Assembly: GCA_016939335.1 (NCBI GenBank)
Contig: JAFGHC010000020.1
Location: forward strand, 1-35,405
Reading direction: 5' to 3'
From: Candidatus Saganbacteria bacterium
GTDB taxonomy: Bacteria > Margulisbacteria > WOR-1 > O2-12-FULL-45-9 > XYB2-FULL-48-7
DNA length: 35,405 nt
Part shown: one piece after another, positions 15,722-21,737 of the stretch
Layout of the letters: the number at the start of each line of letters is the position of its first letter
Numbering within the stretch: position 1 is the first letter of the stretch
The notes under the pieces: model-generated
Told to the model about the DNA's origin: nothing
Seen by the model: only the letters and a program-made list of their open reading frames with translations
Database searches by the model: none
Position numbers and translations under genes: made by a program

Positions 15722-15991
15722 TCACCGGACCATGCTGGGAATCGTCGCCCAGAGGGTGGTGGTGAAGTCGACCATCATCGAAATGATCCAGGGGGAAGTG
15801 AAGGCGATGACCAGCAGGACCGAGACCACCTTGGGGACGAAGGTCAGCGTTTGCTCCTGGATCTGCGTGACCGCCTGGAACAAACTGATCAGGAAGCCGA
15901 CCAGGAGGCCGACGCCGACCGCCGGCAGGGAGATGAGGATCGTCAGATTGACCCCCTGGAACATGACCTGAACGACAAAATCCTGGCTCAT
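15722..15991 (-). CDS. fliQ: Flagellar export gate protein FliQ
   Basis: An 89-residue protein with two membrane helices, the usual FliQ size. The segment LLVGFLISLFQAVTQIQEQTLTFVPK is diagnostic, with the TQIQEQTL bend between the helices (here split by position around residues 28-53). It packs around FliP and FliR in the export gate. The upstream gap to fliP is 126 bases, with a repeated motif. Confidence 0.95.
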   Translation of the reverse strand: MSQDFVVQVMFQGVNLTILISLPAVGVGLLVGFLISLFQAVTQIQEQTLTFVPKVVSVLLVIAFTSPWIISMMVDFTTTLWATIPSMVR

Positions 15992-15998
15992 TTTTTTA

Positions 15999-16086
15999 AC
16001 ACGCTCACTTTGTTCGCTACAACACGTCCGCCGGAGTCCTTGAGGTCACTGGCGGACTACGACACGCTCACTTCGTTCGCTACAAC
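15999..16086. repeat. 25-bp direct repeat pair in the fliP-fliQ gap
   Basis: Two copies of a 25-base word beginning ACACGCTCACTT and ending GTTCGCTACAAC lie at 15999-16023 and 16062-16086 and differ at one base. Between them GTCCGCC and GGCGGAC form an inverted repeat. A run of ACTTATAAC-like words follows. No frame is open across the gap, which separates two genes that are usually adjacent. Confidence 0.7.
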
Positions 16087-16117
16087 TTACAACTTATAAC
16101 CGATAACTTATAACTCA

Positions 16118-16864
16118 TTAACGAAAGCTTAAGAGCAAGCCCCGGGTCAGCAGGTTCCAGCCGTCGACCAGCACGAAGAGCAGGATCTTGAACGGCAGCG
16201 AGACCATGACCGGCGAGAGCATGAACATGCCGAGCGAAAGCAGGATGTTGGCCACGACCAGGTCAATGATGATGAACGGCACGAAGAGCAGGAAGCCGAT
16301 CTGAAAGGCGGTCTTCAGTTCCGAGATCATGAAAGCGGGGATCAGGACGTAAGACGGGATATCGCTCGGCGCTTTGGGCGCCGGGATCCTGGCGAACTGA
16401 ACGAAGAGCGCCAGATCTTTTTCCCTGGTCTGGCGCAGCATGAACTGCGAGAGCGGCTTCAGGCCGGTCTCCCAGGCCTGCGCCTGCGAGATCTTCCCCT
16501 GGTTGTAAGGGGTGAGCGCTTTGGTATTGACCTCCTGCCAGACCGGGGACATGACAAAGACGGTCATGAAGAGGGCCAGCCCGACCAGCACCGAGCCGGG
16601 CGGCACCTGCTGGGTGCCAATCGCCGTGCGCAGGAGCGAAAAGACGATGATGATCCGCAAAAAGGCGGTCACCGACATCAGGAAGAAGGGGACCAGGGAG
16701 ATGAGCGCGAGCGTCAGCATCAGCTGGACGTTGGTGGAAAATTGCGGCGCCGCCAGCAGCGAGTTGAGGTCCAGGCTGGCGGTGAGCGGCGCGGCCGGCC
16801 GGGCCGCCGCGGCAGCGGAGGCCAGCAGCCAGCAGACGGCCAGCAGGCTGAAGGTCCGTTTCAT
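16118..16864 (-). CDS. fliP: Flagellar export gate protein FliP
   Basis: A 248-residue protein with a cleavable-type signal peptide in the first 20 residues (LLAVCWLLASAAAAA), as known for FliP. Conserved parts are FLMSVTAFLRIIIVFSLLR, IGTQQVPPGSVLVGLALFMT, the periplasmic helical region, and LIPAFMISELKTAFQIGFLL near the C-terminus. Five FliP subunits form the core of the export pore. Its first base overlaps the fliO stop. Confidence 0.96.
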   Translation of the reverse strand: MKRTFSLLAVCWLLASAAAAARPAAPLTASLDLNSLLAAPQFSTNVQLMLTLALISLVPFFLMSVTAFLRIIIVFSLLRTAIGTQQVPPGSVLVGLALFMTVFVMSPVWQEVNTKALTPYNQGKISQAQAWETGLKPLSQFMLRQTREKDLALFVQFARIPAPKAPSDIPSYVLIPAFMISELKTAFQIGFLLFVPFIIIDLVVANILLSLGMFMLSPVMVSLPFKILLFVLVDGWNLLTRGLLLSFR

Positions 16865-17181
16865 CAGCGGGCGCTTTCCGGCGGCCGTCCTTCAGGCAGT
16901 TCCGCCAGCTCCGCGATCTTTTCGACGTTCTTGTTGCTGGAAACGATCAGCCAGTTCTGATGGCCGACCTTGAGTATGTAGGCGGAAACCTGGGGCTCGA
17001 TCATCACCCGGTCAAGCACCCGGATCAGGCGGCCCTGGCCGGCGACCTTGAGCTTGGGCAGCAGGAAACGGGCGATGACGTAGATCAGCGCCACGACGAT
17101 CGCCAGCGAGAAGATCACCTGCATCACGTAGCCGGCGGTGATGATCGGCGACGACTGGAGGACCAGGGGCTCTGACGTCAT
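16864..17181 (-). CDS. fliO: Flagellar biosynthesis protein FliO
   Basis: A 105-residue protein with one membrane helix (residues 18-38, YVMQVIFSLAIVVALIYVIA) and a small cytoplasmic domain (GRLIRVLDRVMIEPQVSAYI, then VGHQNWLIVSS). This is the FliO/FliZ layout. FliO helps FliP assemble. ATGA overlap with fliN and a one-base overlap with fliP show tight coupling. FliO is poorly conserved, so the call leans on topology plus position. Confidence 0.88.
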   Translation of the reverse strand: MTSEPLVLQSSPIITAGYVMQVIFSLAIVVALIYVIARFLLPKLKVAGQGRLIRVLDRVMIEPQVSAYILKVGHQNWLIVSSNKNVEKIAELAELPEGRPPESAR

Positions 17182-17468
17182 TTCATCACCACGTTGGTGA
17201 TGCGCAGGCCGTAAGAGTCATCGACCGCCACGACCTCCCCCTGGGCGACCAGCTGGCCGCCGACCTTGAGGTCGAGCGGTTCCCCGGCCAGGCGGTTGAG
17301 CTCGATGATCGAGCCTTCCGCGAGCTCGAGGATCTCCTTGAGCGACAGTTCGGTCGCTCCCAGTTCGACCGTGACCTGGACCGGGATATCGCCGAGCAGG
17401 CGCTGGTCCATCCGTTCGCCTTTTTCTCCCGCTTCAAAATCAGGGAACCTGACATTCTTAACGTCCAT
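17178..17468 (-). CDS. fliN: Flagellar motor switch protein FliN
   Basis: A 96-residue protein that is essentially one SpoA (surface presentation of antigens) domain: LLGDIPVQVTVELGATELSL, then EGSIIELNRLAGEPLDLKVG and GEVVAVDDSYGLRITNVV. FliN forms the bottom of the C-ring with FliM. It is the short FliN type, without the CheC-like N-terminus of FliY. A GGGAGG inside the fliM tail serves as its ribosome binding site. Confidence 0.95.
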   Translation of the reverse strand: MDVKNVRFPDFEAGEKGERMDQRLLGDIPVQVTVELGATELSLKEILELAEGSIIELNRLAGEPLDLKVGGQLVAQGEVVAVDDSYGLRITNVVMK

Positions 17469-17469
17469 T

Positions 17470-18660
17470 TTAGCCTCCCTTTTCTTCCTCTTCCAGAAAA
17501 ATGTCGGAAAAATCTTCGTCGGTCAGCTCATCTTCTTCCGCGCCCGCGGTCTCTTCCGGGACCTCCGCGGCGGGCGGCGGCGCCCCGGCCGCCGGAGCCG
17601 GCTCTTCCGCCATCACCGGCGGTGGCGCGGTCACGGCCGCCGCCTCGCCCGGCTCCGCCAGGGCGACCGGCGGCAGGATCGTGATCTCGTCTTCGTGGTT
17701 GAAACTCGTCAGCCGGACGGCCCGTTTTTTGTTGGTCATGATCCCCGGCTGGACCTTGAAGCTAAGCCGCTGGCCGAGCTGCAGCGCGACCGGCGAGTTG
17801 ATCGAAGTTTCCAGCGCGACCACGTCGCCCGTTTCCAGCTGGTTGAGCTCGGAGGCCTTGAGCGCGGTCCGGCCGAGCGCGGCGGAGAGAGCGACCATTA
17901 TTTTGTTCAGCGCCGGGGCGGGCAGCCGCCCGAAATTGAGCGGTCTCGTTTTGCTCCTGGCTTCGTAATCCTTAAGCAGGGTCTTGAGCGAATTGCCCGG
18001 GTAGCCGAACATGATCCGGCCGGGCAGATCGTTCAGCGCGATCTCGGCGGCGAAGAAGACAAAAGTCGAGGCGGGATTGATCGCCGGCTCAAGCGTCACG
18101 TCGGGCGAGCCAACGAAGGTGAAAGCCGGCGCCGGGAAAGTATTGGCGAAAGCGGCCGCGAAGTAGGGGAGGTACTCGGTCAAGGCGAGCGTGAAAGCGG
18201 CGCTCTCCGCTTCGGTCAGCGCGCGGGCCAGCGGTTCCAGGTCGCAGCTGCCCAGCGCGTGGTTGATGAGCGAATTGGCCAGGTTAAGGTCAAGCAGCAG
18301 CTGGATGTTCTCGTGCAGGTTGGGGAGGTTGAGGCGGGACTGGGCGAGCGGCCCCGTCAGCGCGCGCAAAAAGTTAAGATAGGTCGTCTGTTCGGCCTGG
18401 CAGGCGAGGAATTCAACGCCCAGACCGAGATCGATCTTGAAACGGCGCAGCAGGTCCTGGACAAAGCGGTAGTGGATCAGCAGGGCTTCGTTGAGCTCCT
18501 CTTTGGAGAGCCGGTCGAAGCCGTAAAGACCCGATTTGACCTTTTTGACCAGCACCTTGGGCGGCCGGTAAGTGGTCCAGTCGCCGATGGCCGGCGGCAG
18601 TTTGATCGCCCGCCGCTGCGAGGCGATCTCCGGTTTAGCTGTTGCTTGTCTTTCCGCCAT
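17470..18660 (-). CDS. fliM: Flagellar motor switch protein FliM with unusual termini
   Basis: A 396-residue protein with the FliM middle domain (about residues 40-225) and a C-terminal SpoA domain (about 250-315, LNQLETGDVVALETSINSPV). Two things are odd. The N-terminus, MAERQATAKPEIASQRRAIK, lacks the LSQxEIDALL peptide that binds phosphorylated CheY in most FliM proteins. After the SpoA domain there is an extra tail of about 75 residues, rich in proline, alanine and glutamate and ending in a strongly acidic LTDEDFSDIFLEEEEK. The order fliM-fliN-fliO supports the identity. How switching is controlled cannot be told from this sequence. Confidence 0.9.
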   Translation of the reverse strand: MAERQATAKPEIASQRRAIKLPPAIGDWTTYRPPKVLVKKVKSGLYGFDRLSKEELNEALLIHYRFVQDLLRRFKIDLGLGVEFLACQAEQTTYLNFLRALTGPLAQSRLNLPNLHENIQLLLDLNLANSLINHALGSCDLEPLARALTEAESAAFTLALTEYLPYFAAAFANTFPAPAFTFVGSPDVTLEPAINPASTFVFFAAEIALNDLPGRIMFGYPGNSLKTLLKDYEARSKTRPLNFGRLPAPALNKIMVALSAALGRTALKASELNQLETGDVVALETSINSPVALQLGQRLSFKVQPGIMTNKKRAVRLTSFNHEDEITILPPVALAEPGEAAAVTAPPPVMAEEPAPAAGAPPPAAEVPEETAGAEEDELTDEDFSDIFLEEEEKGG

Positions 18661-18669
18661 TAACTCCCG

Positions 18670-19494
18670 TTACCCTAATTTCTGGATGAAACTTGAGATC
18701 GTGTCGGACGCCAGTTTGACGATGCTCAAGTTGGCGCTGATCGCCCGCTGGATCTCCAGCGATTGCACCGACTCGCCGAGGAAGAAGACGTTCGATTGCT
18801 CGATCTGTCCCGGCTTGACCGTGCCGGCGCCGCCGCCCGGCCCCTGGGCGGTCGCCGCCTGGCCGGAGGCGAGCGTGGCGGCGAACGACGTCCCCTGCGC
18901 CTGGGCCAGGCCGCCCGGATTGGCGAAGTAGGTCAGGGCGATCGAATAGCCGGTGTTGACATAAGCGGGAGTGGCGGCGGTGGGATCGGAGGTGTACTGC
19001 AGGGTGCCGTCCTGCTGCCAGCGGAAATTGGTCGTATTGCCGGAAGGCAGGCTGGAGATCGGCACCAGATTGCCGCCGCTGTCGAGGCCGTAGACCTGCA
19101 GGTTGTTCGAGGTGAGGTTATTATTGGAATCGATCCTGAAATTGCCGGCCCGGGTGTACAGGAAAGTGTTGCCGCCGTCCGGCGAAACGATGAAGAGGCC
19201 GGAGCCCGCGATGGCCAGGTCAAGGCTGCCGCCGGTCGCGTACTCGCCGTTGGAAAAATCGACGGTGGTGCCGGAAATGCTCATCCCCGAGCCGAACTGC
19301 AGCGGATTGGTGCCGCCGATGTTCGTCTGCGCCGCCGACCCCTGCGACAGCACCTTGGCGAAGACCGACTCGAAAGAAACGCTGATCTTCTTGTAGCCGG
19401 AGACGTCCATGTTGGCGATATTGGCGGAACTGGCGGTCAGCGCCTGGTTGTAAGCTTCGATCGCGTTCTGGGCCTGGGACATGATGTCTAACAT
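18670..19494 (-). CDS. flgE: Flagellar hook/basal-body rod protein, FlgE/FlgG-like
   Basis: A 274-residue axial protein. The N-terminal rod motif is ALTASSANIANMDVSGYKKI. The middle shows the hook/rod signature (GGSLDLAIAGSGLFIVSPDG, then LYTRAGNFRIDSNNNL). The C-terminal coiled segment ends in LEIQRAISANLSIVKLASDT. At 274 residues it is shorter than typical hook proteins and closer to FlgG or FlgF, but its position right after fliK is the usual place of flgE. Its start overlaps the fliK stop by 7 bases. flgD, often between the two, is absent here. Confidence 0.85.
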   Translation of the reverse strand: MLDIMSQAQNAIEAYNQALTASSANIANMDVSGYKKISVSFESVFAKVLSQGSAAQTNIGGTNPLQFGSGMSISGTTVDFSNGEYATGGSLDLAIAGSGLFIVSPDGGNTFLYTRAGNFRIDSNNNLTSNNLQVYGLDSGGNLVPISSLPSGNTTNFRWQQDGTLQYTSDPTAATPAYVNTGYSIALTYFANPGGLAQAQGTSFAATLASGQAATAQGPGGGAGTVKPGQIEQSNVFFLGESVQSLEIQRAISANLSIVKLASDTISSFIQKLG

Positions 19495-20222
19495 GTTTTT
19501 ACCTCCTCGATCACGACTCGATCAAGCGGGATGTTGGCTTTTTTCAGCGCCCGCTCCAGCGCCGGCTTTTGCGCCTCGAACGAGCGCCTGGCTTCGGCCG
19601 AGGCGGTGATCAGCACCGAGACCCGGCCGGCGACCGACGTCAGCTTCAGGAAAATATCGCCCAGCTCTTCCTGGCTCAGCGTCAGCGACAGCTCGGCCCG
19701 GTCCTTGCTCCTGACCAGGCCGGCCTGCTTGACGATCTGGTCGATCAGCGCCTGCAGGTCATAGCCCGGCTTCAGCTCGCCGGCCTGGAACGCCTGGTTC
19801 AGCCGCGGCTGGGCCGCTAAATTGGGGACGAGCAGATCGGTCTTGGTCAGCAGTTCCTGTAAGAATTGGCGGCTCAGCGTTTGTGCCGGGGCCGTTGTCC
19901 TCATCCGGGCAAAGAGAGAGCCGGCCGCCTCTTCCGGCGCGGGGTTTGTGTGAGCCGGGCGCGACGACGGCAGATCGTTCTTTGACCGTTCGCCGCGCTC
20001 CTGGTTGCTGACTTCGGGTTCGTTTTGATCCTGTGCCCAGGTCAGCTCGAGCGGCGAGGTAAAGAACGAAGCGAACTGGGAGAGCGGCGAGAAGAGGAGC
20101 CCGAGGCGCTCTTTTTCGGTCTCGAGCTTTTCGGCGAACGAGCTGTCGGCGGCGGTGGGCTTGCAGGAGTCCGTTAACAGACGGGGGTCACTGGATTCGA
20201 GCGCCGGCAGTTGGATCGTCAC
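19488..20222 (-). CDS. fliK: Flagellar hook-length control protein, FliK-like
   Basis: A 244-residue protein starting at GTG, with a strong GGGAGGAG five bases upstream. The first 115 residues are polar and low in complexity, as expected for the molecular-ruler part. The C-terminal 80 residues form the Flg_hook domain (AELSLTLSQEELGDIFLKLT, then VSVLITASAEARRSFEAQ and LERALKKANIPLDRVVIEEV), which contacts FlhB to stop hook growth. It is the first gene of the flagellar operon. It is short for a FliK. Confidence 0.8.
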   Translation of the reverse strand: MTIQLPALESSDPRLLTDSCKPTAADSSFAEKLETEKERLGLLFSPLSQFASFFTSPLELTWAQDQNEPEVSNQERGERSKNDLPSSRPAHTNPAPEEAAGSLFARMRTTAPAQTLSRQFLQELLTKTDLLVPNLAAQPRLNQAFQAGELKPGYDLQALIDQIVKQAGLVRSKDRAELSLTLSQEELGDIFLKLTSVAGRVSVLITASAEARRSFEAQKPALERALKKANIPLDRVVIEEVKTC

Positions 20223-20246
20223 GGCTCCTCCCTTCTTTAGGTCGTA

Positions 20247-20275
20247 ATCATAAATAAAAATCTTGCGCCAGTCAA
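20247..20275 (-). promoter_or_regulatory. Sigma70-type promoter of the flagellar operon
   Basis: On the minus strand TTGACT (20270-20275) and TATGAT (20247-20252) are 17 bases apart, each five of six to consensus. Transcription would start near 20240, 18 bases before the fliK GTG. No sigma-28 or sigma-54 signature is visible at this site, so the export and switch genes look housekeeping-driven. Confidence 0.65.
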
Positions 20276-20291
20276 CCGGACGAAAGGAAAA

Positions 20292-20375
20292 TGCCGAGGA
20301 GGAGACTCGAACTCCTACGCTTTTGAAGGCGCCAGCCCCTCAAGCTGGTGCGTCTGCCAGTTCCGCCACCTCGGC
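20292..20375 (-). tRNA. tRNA-Leu (anticodon GAG)
   Basis: The minus strand folds as a class II tRNA. The acceptor is GCCGAGG paired with CCTCGGC plus discriminator A, and the D-arm region has GGCGGAACTGGCAGACGC. The anticodon stem CCAGC/GCTGG encloses TTGAGGG with anticodon GAG. A long variable arm and the T-loop GTTCGAGTC follow. CCA is not encoded. It lies 11 bases after the murF stop and is probably co-transcribed with it. A T-rich TTTTCCTTT follows the 3' end. Confidence 0.95.
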
Positions 20376-20386
20376 ATCAATCACAC

Positions 20387-21664
20387 TCAACGGCGGCACG
20401 GCCGCCGCAGAGCGTCGACCACTTCTTCCATCCGCGTTCCGCGCGACCCTTTGACGAGAATTATATCACGCGGACGGAGATATTGCTTGAGCTTTTTTAC
20501 GAGTATTTTTTTGCTTTTTTCCGGGCGGGCCCGCCTGGGCCAGAGCCGGCCGAAAGTGAAAATCTTATCTAGCCGGAGCTCCTGCGCCAGCCGGAACGTC
20601 CGCCGGTGGGCCGGGCGGGCGGCGCGGCCCAGCTCCAGCATGTCGCCCAGGACGGCGATCCGCCGGCTGCCGGGGCGGCCGGTGGCCACGAGCACCTTTA
20701 AGGCCGCCGCCATCGACTGCGGGTTGGCGTTGTAGGTGTCGTTGATGATCTTGGCGTGATCGGCGCAATTGAGCACTTCCAGCCGGTTGCCGGCCGGGTG
20801 AAAATCTTCCAGCCCGGCCTTGAGCGAGGCGGGTTTGAGCCCCAATATTTTAGCCACCGCGAGCGCGGCCAGCGCGTCGTAAATAATGTGTTCGCCGGGG
20901 AGGGGGAGCTTGATCCCGGCCAGCTCCGCCGGCCCGACGTCCGCCATTTCCAGTATGCCGAAAGTTTTGACCCGCGACCCGCGACCCGCGACCCGCGACT
21001 TGAGATGTTCAAAGTACTCATCGTCCTGGTTGATGACGGCCCAGCCGCCCTGGCGGAGGAAAGAAAATATCTCCGCCTTGGCCCGGGCCACGTTCTTTTT
21101 GGTCTTGAGGTATTCCAAGTGCGCCTCGCCGATATTGGTGACGACGGCGACCGTCGGGCGGGCGAGCTTTGCCAGCAGTTTGATCTCTCCCAGCCCCTGC
21201 ATCCCCATTTCGATGACGGCCGCTTTATGCTTTCCGGTCAGCTTGAGGAGGGTGAGGGGGACGCCGATCTCGTTGTTGAAGTTCTCTTCGTTCTTGAGGA
21301 CCGGCATTTCTCGCGAAATGATCGAGGCGATCATCTCTTTGGTGGTTGTTTTGCCCACGCTGCCGGTGACGCCGATGACGGGGATGTTGAATTTACTCCG
21401 GTGACAGGCGGCCAGGGTTTGCAGCGCTTTCAGGCCGTCTTTGACGTCAAGAACGAGGCCCCCCTTTTTCAGGACCGCGGGGATGAATTTGCGGCCGTCG
21501 AATTTCGACCCTCGCAAAGGGATAAAAAGCTCGCCGGGCTTGACGGTCCGGCTGTCCGTGGAAACGCCTTTAATCCTCCAATTTCCCCGCACCCCATACC
21601 CCATACCCTGTCCCTTAACCTTTGCTCCCTTGACCACCCTTAAGATTTCCCTGATCGTGAACAT
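20387..21664 (-). CDS. murF: UDP-N-acetylmuramoyl-tripeptide--D-alanyl-D-alanine ligase
   Basis: A 425-residue Mur ligase that adds D-Ala-D-Ala in peptidoglycan precursor synthesis in the cytoplasm. It has GVSTDSRTVKPGELFIPLRG (substrate-binding N-domain, about residues 33-52), the ATP-binding loop GVTGSVGKTTTKEMI (about 99-113), ENFNNEIGVPLTLL, and INDTYNANPQSMAAAL (about 311-326), typical of MurF. Two short stretches are built from tandem repeats: GQGMGYGVRG near residue 20 (from a GGGTATG-type repeat) and KSRVAGRGSRVK near 220 (from four GTCGCGG-type units). Both fall where loops are expected. The surrounding genes are unrelated to cell wall. Confidence 0.95.
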   Translation of the reverse strand: MFTIREILRVVKGAKVKGQGMGYGVRGNWRIKGVSTDSRTVKPGELFIPLRGSKFDGRKFIPAVLKKGGLVLDVKDGLKALQTLAACHRSKFNIPVIGVTGSVGKTTTKEMIASIISREMPVLKNEENFNNEIGVPLTLLKLTGKHKAAVIEMGMQGLGEIKLLAKLARPTVAVVTNIGEAHLEYLKTKKNVARAKAEIFSFLRQGGWAVINQDDEYFEHLKSRVAGRGSRVKTFGILEMADVGPAELAGIKLPLPGEHIIYDALAALAVAKILGLKPASLKAGLEDFHPAGNRLEVLNCADHAKIINDTYNANPQSMAAALKVLVATGRPGSRRIAVLGDMLELGRAARPAHRRTFRLAQELRLDKIFTFGRLWPRRARPEKSKKILVKKLKQYLRPRDIILVKGSRGTRMEEVVDALRRPCRR

Positions 21665-21670
21665 AAGGGA

Positions 21671-21699
21671 ATTATATCAAATCGCGCCAAGAGACTCAA
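21671..21699 (-). promoter_or_regulatory. murF promoter (transcript may be leaderless)
   Basis: On the minus strand TTGAGT (21694-21699) and a perfect TATAAT (21671-21676) are 17 bases apart. The expected start of transcription, about seven bases after the -10 box, falls on or next to the A of the murF ATG at 21664. No ribosome binding site would then be present in the mRNA. Confidence 0.65.
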
Positions 21700-21737
21700 A
21701 AAGTGAAATTTGGGCCGGGACTTGACGATAATAGAAC

